Part shown: positions 1 to 9,721 of the stretch, piece after piece | Layout: the number at the start of each line of letters is the position of its first letter | Position numbering within the stretch: the stretch's first letter is position 1 | Origin: Pelodera strongyloides | Lineage: Eukaryota > Nematoda > Chromadorea > Rhabditida > Rhabditidae | Assembly (NCBI GenBank): GCA_036852015.1 | Contig: JAANDG010000269.1 | Coordinates: 123,563 to 187,562 of the forward strand | Direction of reading: 5' to 3' | DNA: 64,000 bases | The notes under the pieces: model-generated | What the model saw: only the letters and a program-made list of their open reading frames with translations | Told to the model about the DNA's origin: nothing | The model's database searches: none | Program-made: the position numbers and the translations under genes

Positions 1-655
1 ATTTTCTGTTTTTTTTTTAAGTTGAATCCCTATTCGAGTTGTGGAAGGGTAAGAGTAATACCTTCAACTCTACCCTTTGTTATCGTAACAAATGTTAAGT
101 ATAAGCTTTTCATTTTCCAGGAGCTTCTACGGGCATAGCCAGAGCTGCTCGGCACTGTTTTTGCATTAAACGTGAGATTATGTGTAGGGTAGCGGGGTAG
201 CCTACATTTACAAAATGGTATTGGCGTGAGTACCTGGGATAGGCGGGACGCGCGAGTGGTCAGAGTGGTGTACGGTGTACTTCAACAGTTTTCATTTATC
301 CGCATCCTGGGGCGCTCATCAGGCGTACGAGCGGCGCGCCCAGTGTAGGCTAGGCTTCCTCAGTCTTGTTTCTAGTCATCTATCTACTAGTAGTTTAGTT
401 ATGCGTGCTTGCATACATATCGCGCTAAATGCAGTGTCACTCACTCATATCACTGGTGGCGTCTGCCTTTTTTAGTCATGATAATAAAATAAACTAACTT
501 CGCACTGATCAACGTCCACACTTTTCTCCAGAATCTGTTCGAGGGCATTGTATAGCTAAATATTGTGAATAAGGTACCGTACAACATCATCCGTATAGTT
601 AAAAATCTCATGGAACAAATAAAATTTCACAAAGTTAGATTAATAGACATGTAAT
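1..655. other. No gene recognised
   Basis: AT-rich sequence. One plus-strand 3'-splice-like site (TTTTCATTTTCCAG, ending about 120) is followed by only about 15 open codons, so I do not call an exon. The part after 656 is the presumed 3' flank of the minus-strand secreted gene. Confidence 0.4.
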
Positions 656-2574
656 TCATATTTTAAGACATTCAGAATATCCCAGGGTCTGAGCGTGGAT
701 GGCTTTCCGCTTTTTTAAAGGGGGTGTCCATCAGGAGTTTCTAGGCGCTAGGTCATCCCTGAGATACATTAGATCAGTTCCAGAACGTTACCAATAGTGT
801 GCCTCTTAAGCACGATAACATGAATAGCCAAATAGCTTACATGTGGGATTTGTTTCGCCTCCAACCCAAGGTGCTTCGAACAGTTCAGGAATATAAAGTA
901 GACGGGCTGAAAGGGAAAGTTTTAGAATTGCTTCACATTCTACTGTTTTAGTCCGTGTGTATACAATGAAGTGATTCTTTGTTATGTACAATCGCGCGAA
1001 GTTAGCTGCATTTGAAGTGGTTTATGTTTAGCTCGTGGCTTCATGCAACGAAACTCAGGAGTTGCGCGCGGCAACAGTTTGGGGGTGTTTCCCGCAAAAG
1101 AATTTGATGCGCGCCGCAAAAGTTTTTTCACCGATTCTGGTTGCCGTTTTGGTGCGGGAAACACCCCCAAACTCTTGCGGGAAACACACCCAAACCGTTG
1201 CCGAAAAGGTGCGGAAACGGTGCGGGAAAAGTAGCAACTGCAAAAAGAAAGCAGCGTGTTGGATTCGAACCCTACACTCTTGTTAGATACTTTCTCTGAA
1301 CAGCGCCTTAGACCACTCGGCCACACAACACATGTGAGACCTATGCTTGCGGAAATATATTAGTACAACAACTGCGCTTACGGCAGATCCTCGCGCTTTC
1401 AAAAACGTTGCCGAAAAGGTGCGGAAATGGTGCGGGGCGCAAGTTGCGCCCCGCACCATTTCCGCACCGTTTTCGCACATTTTCGGGAAACACTTTGCGC
1501 GCCATTTCTATTCCGCGCGCATTTTGTTTCCCATTCCTTTGCGGCGCGCATTTTGTTTCCCGAAATGGTGCGGCGCGCAACTCATCCGCTCTCAGTGTGC
1601 AATCTCCATCAGAATTCACACCACAGCAGTGCGACTTTGAAATTTCGGACTTTCACTAGAAATGACTGTTTTAGATGGACACTTAAATGTCCAACTAAAT
1701 TAACACAAATGCGTGGCGTGTAATTTCAAATACGTTGCTCCGCCGAAACGTTTTTATTTATCTACTCATTATTAGTGGTTTTGTCCTATATAAAACTAGT
1801 CTCGCCCTGTTTTTGTAGTAAAAATTGCGCATTTTCATGCGCCCATCCATTTCGCGTCTAGTGTAGGTCGCGCACCTGCGCTGGGTGAGCCTAATGTAGG
1901 CTGAGGAGTGAGGAGGCGAGTTTAAGCTTCGTGTTTTTTTCTGTCCGCATACGCCTGGCCTACACTGGGCCCACAACAGGCGCGCTAACCGCCCACCGTT
2001 TCTGTGGCACTCGAGTCACTTCCCCCTTATGTAGGCGGGCCACCTTTTTGGGGCTCAATGTATATGTGGGCCGCGTATCGGCCGTTCCCTCATTACGAGC
2101 TATTTTGTGGTGAACTTAAGCGAAGCTAGATATTCGAGTATATTGTGGAGCACTCACCCATCTCGTATCCTTCAATGAAACAGCTCCCAAGGGTTCTCCA
2201 GACTCACATTTGCCACCGGTGTATTTGAATTCCTCCATGTAATCCAAGGAGCACACGAATCCATCCCTCTCGATGCATCGCGGATCTACAATTTCTTTGA
2301 TGAGTCAGATAATTTTCTGTCAAACGAGTTACCATGCAACGAGTTCATGCCATGGTATGTAAACGCCATGGCTTCACGTATGCGAAGGTATGTAACGTAA
2401 CGCTACGAACCATTTCTGAAACTGGAGCACGAATAATATTTTCACCTAGTATTCGAATTCGCTCAACTCACCATATTGTTGTAAGTGACTGGTCTCCTCC
2501 TCAGGTGCACTCGGTCCAACCAATATATGGACTAGAATAGCCCAAGGAAGTACCCCAAATACGTGGTACAGCAT
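656..2574 (-). CDS. Small secreted Cys-containing protein (4-exon model)
   Basis: Function unknown. Exon 1 (2574-2472) starts with ATG and encodes a signal peptide: MLYHVF, a hydrophobic core (VLPWAILVHILV), then a polar EEETSH stretch. It ends in phase 1 at a GTGAGT donor. Exon 2 (2285-2158) follows TTGTAG, restores the frame exactly and carries three Cys (PRCIERDGFVC and GGKCE) before another GTGAGT donor. Probable exon 3 (906-841) has a strong TTTCCCTTTCAG acceptor and a CAT/GTAAGC donor, is in phase and has one Cys. A short last exon (688-656, ending TGA) is weakly supported. Together about 109 residues. The A of exon 1 lies three bases after TTTCAATTACAG, suggesting trans-splicing or a 5'UTR intron. 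Intron 2 (about 1.25 kb) holds the palindromic element at 1045-1598. Phase agreement and splice sites are seen; secretion is inferred; exons 3 and 4 could be wrong. Confidence 0.5.
1045..1598. mobile_element. Palindrome-rich tRNA-bearing element, copy 1
   Basis: A ~554-bp unit repeated almost identically at 38395-38948. It contains a 20-bp inverted repeat (GTTTGGGGGTGTTTCCCGCA at about 1077 and its complement near 1164), a 37-bp perfect palindrome centred near 1454 (arms end in GGGGCGCAA), and subterminal inverted GAGTTGCGCGC. A Leu/Ser-type tRNA-like sequence sits inside on the minus strand. There is no coding capacity; overlapping ORFs here are artefacts of GC-rich repeats. It lies in the presumed intron 2 of the secreted gene. 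The class is unknown. Confidence 0.75.
1253..1329 (-). tRNA. tRNA-like sequence (Leu/Ser type), probably not functional
   Basis: On the minus strand it reads as an A box (TGGCCGAGTGG) and a perfect B box (GGTTCGAATCC), with ends that can pair as an acceptor stem. The anticodon arm pairs poorly and one extra base lies in the T arm relative to the copy at 38603. It is carried by a repeated element, so a tRNA-derived passenger or pseudogene is likelier than a working tRNA. Confidence 0.5.
1931..2040 (+). repeat. Dispersed repeat also at 41258-41400
   Basis: Shares CGCCTACAC(T/C)GGGCCCACA, then CAGGCG and CTCGAGTCACT, with 41258-41400. The same motif (in part inverted) is seen near 300-360. No ends or coding function can be defined. 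Confidence 0.5.
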
Positions 2575-2763
2575 CTTCTGTAATTGAAAGTTAAGTATGG
2601 GCTCGTGGAACAAAGAAAAGCAAAATACGAAGCAGTAATGAGTACGAAGCAGTACTTGAGAGCGAAATAATTGCCGACGCCAACAATAAACTTAGTTTTT
2701 GCCTGTCACGCATTAAGTTTTGTTATCATAAGGAAGTTTGTTATCTGTTACCACTGAAAGTTA

Positions 2764-3240
2764 ATGAAAAATTACCACGAACGCGAAATACCAACAATGA
2801 ATTCGAAATACCAACAAGTTTTTTTTTCACACAACCATGTTTTTTTTGCATATTTAACCTTCATTCTAATTTCTGAAAGTTGGTGAAAACATGATTGATG
2901 AAGCTTACCACGTCGACTGATGAATTTGAAATACCACCAAAAAATTTTTTCTAGACAACCATGTTTTTTTTAGCATATTAGCCTTTATTCTAATTTCTCT
3001 CGCATGCTAATTTCAGGGTACGGTATGTAGTGTTTGTAGTTTGTAGTTTGTTGCATGGCGCAGCTAATAAACCGCTTGTGCACGATTATATTATCTGGTT
3101 TTTATTATTATTGTTATCATCAAGTTATCGTCATTCTTATATTATTTCTGTACCTAATAACAATTTGTAATATATACTTAATTTCTGGGCACAGTGTGGG
3201 GTATTTGTAGTTTGTTGCCTGGCGCGGCTAATAAGCCGCT
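2764..3240 (+). repeat. Two local tandem duplications
   Basis: Unit 1 (about 125 bp, 2764-2880 and 2890-3000) shares GAAATACCA, ACAACCATGTTTTTTTT and TTCATTCTAATTTCT-like segments. A second pair (about 3020-3065 and 3185-3240) shares TTTGTAGTTTGTTGC and GGCGC(A/G)GCTAATAA. No gene is seen. Confidence 0.55.
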
Positions 3241-3287
3241 TCTGGTATCGCATGTAAGATCATCTCATAGCTGATTTATTATTATTA

Positions 3288-3730
3288 CCAGCCGTTCGAA
3301 GAGCCCTACGGGCTCTTCTCCGACTGGAGGAATCGGCCTTCGGCCGATTGTTTCCCTATTTAGAAAAAGGATTGCTGCAATTTAAAAAGTTAACTCTCGT
3401 CTCTTTCTCCTCCCACACATTCACACGTCTCTGATTGTGGAAACGTATAATAATCAGTTTGGATCACCACTCGACTAAGGCTACCACGCAAATTTGCTAT
3501 TGAAGGTGTTGTATGTAGGGCAGAGGATTATACTTGTGATAAGCTAGCATAGCTCAGCAGGTAGAGCGTTGGACTGTGAAGCGAGAGATTGTGTGCTGCT
3601 GTGGGTTCGAATCCAGCCAGCGGCAAAGATTTTGTATGCTCTTTCGATGGAAGAATTTTCTTTATGAAGGGATTTCGTTGTGCACATAAAAACAAACCCG
3701 TGACAAACTCTTCTCCTTTATATAATAAGA
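3288..3730 (-). mobile_element. Non-autonomous Helitron with tRNA-like insert, full length (443 bp)
   Basis: In Helitron orientation (minus) it starts TCTTATTATATAAAGGAGAA after an A. It ends with two stem-loops (AATCGGCC/GGCCGATT with a 3-nt loop, and AAGAGCCC/GGGCTCTT) followed by CGAACGG, then CTGG, then a host T. No target duplication is visible. The same ends and A/T flanks recur at the other copies in this window. There is no Rep/helicase ORF, so it must depend on another element. A tRNA-His-like sequence lies inside on the opposite strand. Confidence 0.8.
3543..3625 (+). tRNA. tRNA-His(GTG)-like sequence inside Helitron
   Basis: A box TAGCTCAGCAGG and B box GGTTCGAATCC match pol III consensus exactly. 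The anticodon loop is CTGTGAA (GTG). The acceptor stem pairs only at its outer three positions and the variable region is about 15 nt, so a normal cloverleaf is unlikely. I infer a captured, degenerate tRNA gene with an intact internal promoter. Confidence 0.6.
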
Positions 3731-3756
3731 TAATAATTATTATTATTATCTTATTG

Positions 3757-3864
3757 TTTTATGAAAGAATTGTTCCTCTTTGGAACCGTATCCTTGCTAA
3801 CGTTGAGGACTTTGCTTCTGTGCAAGTTCTCAAGTCAGCGTTGGAACACATTGACTTAATATAA
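3757..3864 (+). pseudogene. LINE reverse transcriptase C-terminal fragment
   Basis: About 35 codons reading FYERIVPLWNRI and ending SALEHIDLI-stop, typical of the last residues of CR1-like LINE ORF2 proteins (hydrophobic FF/Y-R-x-x-PLWN). It is preceded by ATT repeats and the Helitron end. All upstream RT sequence is missing. Confidence 0.5.
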
Positions 3865-4111
3865 ATACTTTATTTCACATAATTGCAAAGTAAAGTGCTC
3901 AGAAGAGCCGAAAGACAAAAAGGCAATAATACACCAAAAAAACAAGCAACGAAAAAAACACGAACACGAACAATGAATGAGAAAATGAGAAAATATAAAT
4001 TTTATTCAAGCACCAATATTGCAATCTGCCTGGTCACTCAACTCAACGAGATCGAGCGCGTTAATTTTCGATTTGAACGATTCTATAGTTGAGCTGCGGA
4101 CAGTCGCCTCG

Positions 4112-5690
4112 TCAAGGAAGATTCCAAATTCTAGTGACTCGATGCTTAAAAAATGATTGAGTTTGTAACGTCGAAACCATTTCCTGACGTATATATAAAG
4201 AGTTACCATCTCTCCTCTGTCTACCACCTAAAATGAACATACTATCGAGCACGGGGTGTTTATGCAACCCAAAACCTCGGACGATCTTAAAACATTCTAT
4301 GAGATCGTACACGATCCTTCGATGTTGTAGAGATTTTAGACTAAACACTGTTAACCGTTCCTCTTTAGTGAAATTATGATACATTTCATAATTGATCTTA
4401 TTGAGTGCTATTTTTGTGAAACGATTTTGCACTCGTTCTACCAAGAGGATTTCGTTTTTACAATAAGGAGACCATACAGTAGAAGCATATTCCAAGATGG
4501 GACGGACATAAGAAGTATAGCTTTTTAGATAAACAGAGAGATTTGGCTGAACAATGGATTTTAGGATACGAGTTGCAGTTACCGTTGCAGACCGGACTAT
4601 TTTCTCAATATGCGAACTGAAACTTAAGTCCGACGAGACCATAATACCGAGATCGCGAATAGTATTGATTTTAGGGATGACAGAGCCATTGATTTTCAGA
4701 GGGAATTCCCACTGATCACCAATTGCGAGGTGCTGGCATTTAGGCTCGGAATCTTCATTTTCCAAGTGTTTGACCAATTCAGTAAATTTTCCAGCTCCTC
4801 TCGCATTTGGTACTATGCAACATGAGGGTCAGCCTTTTCCATCACACGTGAGAGTTTTACATCATCAGCGTACATAACGATGGAGCTTCCCCCAAACTGC
4901 ACAAATCAATGTCGTTAATATAAATTAGAAAAAGGATTGGTCCAAAATGCTGCCTTGAGGAACACCACTAGAACATGGGAGGGATTTTGAGACAGCATTT
5001 TTGTACTTCACTTGAAAAGTGCGATCAGACAAATAGGACGAAATCCAATCACATACTAGGGAAGAAATTCCATACATACGAAGCTTATACAACAGAAAAC
5101 GGTGGTTAACAATATCGAATGCCTTCGCAAAGTCAATATAGATACAGTCCACTTGTTCTCCGTTTTCTTTAGCCTCGAACCATTCGCTCAAGCACGTTAA
5201 AAGTTGAGTTGTGGTGCTTCTCCCTTTGAGGAAGCCGAACTGGTTCGAGGAAAAGAGGTCTCGAGAAAACATGTGATCCATAATAGAGGACTTTAAGATA
5301 TTTTCAAAAACCTTACAGATAGAGGAAGTTAAAGAAATAGGACGATAGTTTTCGATTTGAGTATGAGGTGGTTTTTTAGGCAACGGAGCAACAAACGCGT
5401 GCTTCCATTCTTCAGGCAAGACACACAGGAGAAGAGACTTGTTGAAAAGCTTGGTTAAAATAGGGACTAGAATAATACGCAGATTCTTAATAACAAACGA
5501 GGAAATACCATCAGGCGTTTGCGAATGCTTTTTGGCAGGTCACGAATGCACTTTCAACCATCGATTCCGTAATCAAAAAATTGCACTGCGCAGGGCCAGG
5601 GTAGGGAGAAGAAAATGGGGGAATGGGAGAATCGTCATCGGGCACATAAACAGAGTGGAAGAAATTTGCAAAGAGATTTGGAAATTTTAA
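4112..5690 (-). pseudogene. LINE ORF2 reverse transcriptase, frameshifted
   Basis: Reading the minus strand from 5419: PEEWKHAFVAPLPKK, then NYRPISL (RT motif), QFGFLKGRST, DCIYIDFAKAFD (motif A, catalytic Asp) and SSGVPQGSIL (motif B). After a frame break, YADDVKLS (motif C, about 4840-4870) follows; a further shift leads to the 4777-4112 ORF with TIRDLGI, ILEYASTVWSP and RRQRR. The order and spacing are those of CR1/Jockey-like LINEs. The part upstream of 5419 (5690-5420) is in other frames. At least three breaks make it inactive. Confidence 0.8.
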
Positions 5691-6769
5691 CAGGACGGAA
5701 ACATGGACAGGGAAGAACGGAAGGGACGAAATGATTGAGAAGACAGCAGGGGGTTGCTTTTTGAGTTTATAAGAAAAGAATTTCTTGGGATCATTCGCAT
5801 TAACCGCTCGCCTCTCGATATTTGCCTCAAACCTTTACACATAGTTCGGTATTTTTGTCGGCAACGGCAAAACGTTCCTGCCCGCCACTGGTCTATGTTA
5901 GAAAAAGCTTTTTCCATACTTAACTTAGCCCAGCCGATGTGTCGAGGAAGTTTATTTGAGCAAGGTTTTTGTGGAATACGAGAAATAGCGGATTTAATAC
6001 ACGAGAGAAGGAAAGCGTAATCCTCTTGAATAGTTGAATTTCTCGTACAAAAGGAACGGAAATCAGTGTCAGATATTTTACTGCTAATAAATACAAAATC
6101 GTCCGGGGTTAAGCGTTGAAAATTACCAGAAAATTGCTCGATAGTAGATTCCAGCACGAGGTCGAAGACAAGGGTGAGATGGTCGCTCTGCGCAATGGGA
6201 GCCACAGTTTGAATATTCTCCACAACGTCGAGACTGTCTGCAACAACAACATCAAGAATTCTTACACTATCTCGAAAAGTAGGCAGCTTATTCAATAAAA
6301 ACATATTGTTGCAAGAAAGAAAATCTTTGAACTTTTCCGCTGGCTTACCAACGAACGAAAATTGGCTAGCAAATTGAACATTAAAATTGAGATCACCAAG
6401 AAGCACATTTGAATCACGATCTGTTAGATAAGTTTCTATACAATCCAAAATACCTTCAGTGTCAACTATAGAAATGTCGGGAGGCCTATAGCAAAGAACT
6501 ATGCGTAGACTACAAGAAGTGTGAATATCAACTATACATAAATTGCAGTTTACTAACAAAACCAGAAAATATTTCATTTGAACAAATACGCTTTCAACGC
6601 AAAGGCAGTTACTAACAAAACCAGAAAATATTTCATTTGAACAAATACGCTTATCAACGAAAAGACATATGCCGGCACCCCTAACCTTACCACTATCAAG
6701 TGGCCTATCATTTCTATATACTATATAATTATCTTTATAAACATAAACATTTATTGCAAAAATGCACAC
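5690..6769 (-). pseudogene. LINE AP-endonuclease domain (5'-truncated)
   Basis: Contains GAGICLFV, CYRPPD, LLGDLNFN (catalytic region), LDVVVAD and QSDHLTLVFD (SDH motif), typical of the APE-type endonuclease of LINEs. The N-terminal EN strand and catalytic Glu region are missing. A ~60-bp tandem duplication inside adds a repeated FVQMKYFLVLLV-type segment, so the enzyme is dead. Confidence 0.75.
6545..6660. repeat. 60-bp tandem duplication inside LINE endonuclease
   Basis: The segment beginning TTACTAACAAAACCAGAAAA occurs twice back to back (about 6550 and 6610) with very few differences, so the duplication is younger than the LINE insertion. Confidence 0.8.
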
Positions 6770-7243
6770 ACCACAGAGGGTGGAAAATACAATTGAACGA
6801 ACAACACAAATTTAAGAAACAGCCAAACGAAAATAATTCACAGGGAACATAATACACACTACAACACCACACGGGGGAACAAGAACAAGAACACGTTTTC
6901 AATATCACCAAGATAATCACATATCAAATACTTCGAGTAAAGAGTGGAAAATTGCCAAGTGAAGCCTGCCCACGCCTACCTTGGGGGGATAATAATAATG
7001 AATATTCCAGGTATGTATACTGCTGTGAGCCTCCCCAAGCCTTACAGATTAATGTAAAACATTCAAATTTGGAGAAGAAAAATGGAAAGAACAGTTTTAT
7101 AGAAATTCCTTTTTGGCCGGTATTTTGACACCGGAACGGAAGTTTGCCGTTGTTAGCAAATGTTTGCCACAAAGCTTTGTGACTACAAGATGTATATATG
7201 GTACAAAATGCGCAGTGGGACCAGGATGCAATACATAATGTCT

Positions 7244-7561
7244 CTAAGAGACACATGATGGTATCTGAAGCAAACCTACCAAATTCAGTCTTTCAAGTGC
7301 CACCTGAAATTGATTAGAAGTACGTAACTTCAGTATATCAGCAGGGAGTTGCATAAGCCAATTGGCCGAGCGAATAAAGAAACTATTTTTGAAAGCATTG
7401 TTCCGTATGAACGGAAGACGGAAATTATACAGTTTTGTTCGCCCATTAGTGGGCTTAGGCCGGAAGTATTTACTCCGGCTTAACCGGACTTCGCCGGAAA
7501 GAATCTTAAACGCAAGGACCAAATCCTTGCGAATTCTCCTCTCCTGAAGCGAAATTACCAC
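7244..7561 (-). pseudogene. LINE reverse transcriptase C-terminus
   Basis: Open frame with SLQERRIRKDLVLAFKIL and NSFFIRSANWLMQLP, the conserved tail of CR1-like ORF2 proteins. The catalytic RT core is absent because of the internal deletion. Confidence 0.65.
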
Positions 7562-7564
7562 ACG

Positions 7565-7727
7565 GGTCTAATAAAGCGGAGCACGTGTTTGAATCAAGCC
7601 ATGTTTCACAGATGGCAATGACCGAATATTCCAATGTACGTGTCATATTTTGAATTACATATCTTCTGTTGTGACTACGAGACAAAATTGAATGAGCATT
7701 AAAACTGATACAAGATAAACGATTCAA
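7565..7727 (-). pseudogene. LINE ORF2 endonuclease N-terminus
   Basis: Begins MNRLSCISFNAHSILSRSHN and contains VIAICETWLD, the standard opening of APE-type endonucleases (N-x-x-S-I and the catalytic E-T-W). It is cut off at the internal deletion junction. Confidence 0.65.
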
Positions 7728-7753
7728 TCTGCAAGTCGCGATTTTCGGATCGC

Positions 7754-8584
7754 CTAGCCCGGCGTGTTCCCTACTGACAGACGAGGAAAATCCTCATCTG
7801 ACGGAAGGGAGCGCTCACTGCCAGGAGACCCCAAAATTGCACTGTTAAAGGGGTCAAAAGCCGGCACAGTCTCATCGCCATCATCTGGGACATAGGTCGC
7901 CAGAGTATGCCCGAGTACACTATTGGGAGAGCTCTCGACAACAGTTGGTTGTACAGGAGCGGGGATGGGCTGACTAGTAGATTGTGCTGGAGTCAAGGGC
8001 CTAGGTCTCACGTTCGCACGCTCCTTAGGAGAACTAGGAGAACTAGCCTTACTGGACTCCCCCGGATGCCAGTGAGGAGGATGAGTGCGCACATATTGTG
8101 CACGCTTATCCTCCGGCAACGAGGGACGACAGTAAAGCCAGCTGTACTCCTTTCCAAAGTATTGAGTATACAACGAAGGGCGATTTAGAAAACTAACAAA
8201 TGCAGATACATAATGACTATTCTCAAGCACGATCTTCAAAGGACGAGGTGAATGGGGGTTGTAGGGACCCATACGGAAACAATCTATAACGAGGCCATCG
8301 GAACGCATCAGGCCGAGAAGGAAATACACACGTGATATTTCAGCGCCACGTCGCATAGGGGAGGGACAGATGCCAAATTCGGGCATATTAAAAAGTACAA
8401 CGGAGTGCTTCTGTTCGTACGGACGGAATGCGGCAGTCATCGCCAGGAAACATCCAGGGTTTAGAACGTTTACATCGTTCAGCGGGAGTGGAACGTCCGG
8501 AACACGTTGTTTGATCCTCATCTCGAGGAAGGCACACGGGGATACGCGGAACACGGGGCACACGGAACACGGAGTAAGGCACAC
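7754..8584 (-). CDS. LINE ORF1 protein (RNA-binding, CR1-type)
   Basis: A 276-residue open frame. The middle part (VVLFNMPEFG, SDGLVIDCFRMG, RPLKIVLENSHYVSAFVSFLN) fits the RRM-like fold of LINE ORF1 proteins, which bind the retroposon RNA. The C-terminal third is Pro/Ser-rich and probably disordered. The first residues may be read-through of 5'UTR repeats. The frame is intact although ORF2 is deleted. Family assignment is by pattern only. Confidence 0.55.
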   Translation of the reverse strand: MCLTPCSVCPVFRVSPCAFLEMRIKQRVPDVPLPLNDVNVLNPGCFLAMTAAFRPYEQKHSVVLFNMPEFGICPSPMRRGAEISRVYFLLGLMRSDGLVIDCFRMGPYNPHSPRPLKIVLENSHYVSAFVSFLNRPSLYTQYFGKEYSWLYCRPSLPEDKRAQYVRTHPPHWHPGESSKASSPSSPKERANVRPRPLTPAQSTSQPIPAPVQPTVVESSPNSVLGHTLATYVPDDGDETVPAFDPFNSAILGSPGSERSLPSDEDFPRLSVGNTPG

Positions 8585-8750
8585 GTCTTATCGGCTCTAA
8601 TAATAGATAGGAAGGTCGAGCTCTTCTTGCCAGGTAACGCCTGCAAACATGAGGCCCCAAGAGAGAGATTGGGGACCTCAAACTTGGGTAATTAAAGCAC
8701 CTCGGTGCTGACCAAAGTTTTTTGCGGTCACTCAATTGAGAATTCAATTC

Positions 8751-9679
8751 CAAATTCCAAATTCCGAGTAGTCATTTTGCCATTGAACTCTCGGACAGAA
8801 CAATCATGAAACGTACAAGTGCCAGTTCTTTTGAAGGGGGAGCTTGCACTTATGAATTCAAGTTGATTTTTGTACCCGAGCTAGGTGGAGGGCGACCTCG
8901 CTCGTGACCCTTCTATTGATATTTGATGTTGTTGATTGTGATTTGATTGTGTTACGCTACTATTGTGACTTCTGTGCTATTGAATTATTTCGGTTACTTT
9001 ATAATATCATGTATAATAATGGTATTTTTCGATGTTTCTACTATTTGTATTCGTAGTTCTTTTTATTTTAATTTATGTTCCCCGTAAGTAGTAAAGGACT
9101 TGAACCCTTTACTCTGTGGGACCTGGTTATTATTTTCTCGCTTACCTTGTTATTTTGTACTTGTCGTTTTTACAATAAACCTTTATTATTTTTTTTTTTT
9201 TTTATTATTTGCGAGTTATCGTTATCGTTCTTATATTACTTTGGACTTATTCTTGGCTCTTTTTTTGCTTCACTTGGTTTTTTCACTTAGTTTTTTTTCC
9301 ATTTCTAATGCCTATTAAAATTCAACTTATGTATCTTTTTATTTGGGGCCTAGCTTTTTAGTCTTCTCCGGGTGATTTTCTTGCAGCACTTTTCACTTAA
9401 TTTCAGGATTCCGTTTGGGCATATTTGGCGTAAAGTTGTGTTTTGTTGTGGTCAGCCGGGAGGATGTGGGACGGCCGTGCATACGGTCAGTTTCATTGAA
9501 AATAACCGATTATCTTTACATGACATTGAGTATTTTTTACTAGATTTCGCCTCTGCTGATCATATGAGGAAAATACGCGGCCGCAAGCCTTGGTGCAGTT
9601 TTTATGAACCACTTTTTCGGCTTTACAGCATCGCTGACCTATTGGGGACGCTTTAGAAACATTCAGGAAGAAGAAACAG
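8751..9679. other. No confident gene; T-rich intergenic
   Basis: Mostly T-rich on the plus strand with polyT runs near 9190. An ORF at 9372-9656 has a Cys/Gly stretch (CCGQPGGCG) and a mixed hydrophobic tail, but no splice sites, motif or family that I recognise. Confidence 0.35.
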
Positions 9680-9721
9680 GCACCCGACCCTAAATATAAA
9701 AATATTTAGGGTTGGGTGCCG
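9680..9721. repeat. Perfect-type hairpin
   Basis: GGCACCC and ACCCTAAATAT pair with AATATTTAGGGT and GGGTGCC around an AAA loop, giving an 18-bp stem with one mismatch. GGCACCCTACCCCTA recurs near 9800, suggesting a fragment of a larger palindromic repeat. Confidence 0.6.

Larger units (their letters stand above)
3990..6920 (-). mobile_element. CR1-like LINE, degenerate
   Basis: A minus-strand LINE with endonuclease followed by reverse transcriptase, broken into several frames. The N-terminal part of the endonuclease and ORF1 are absent, so the copy is 5'-truncated near 6900. The 3' end is not sharply defined (A/T-rich sequence at about 3880-4010). Confidence 0.75.
7244..8750 (-). mobile_element. 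Internally deleted CR1-like LINE
   Basis: The minus strand carries ORF1, then the first ~50 residues of the ORF2 endonuclease, then directly the last ~100 residues of the reverse transcriptase. About 2.5 kb or more of EN/RT sequence is missing between, with the junction near 7560. Its C-terminal part (SLQERRIRKDLV, FFIRSANWL) matches the plus-strand LINE at 33432-34157 (SLQERRIQKDLI, FFIRTARWL). Confidence 0.7.

Noticed and set aside
1035..1723. Several overlapping ORFs of 60-114 codons
   Set aside because: They cover a palindromic GC-rich repeat on both strands in many frames, are duplicated at 38385-38993, and have no splice or motif support.
3288..3360. Self-cleaving ribozyme at the double-hairpin end
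   Set aside because: The stems are clear but I could not find hammerhead, twister or HDV-like core nucleotides; the Helitron terminal hairpin explains them.
3543..3625. Functional tRNA-His gene
   Set aside because: The acceptor stem is largely unpaired, the variable loop is too long, and the sequence recurs inside every copy of one transposon.
3288..3730. Simple tRNA-derived SINE
   Set aside because: Both ends are constant, there is no poly-A or TSD, and A/T flanks with TC...CTGG plus a terminal hairpin fit a Helitron better.
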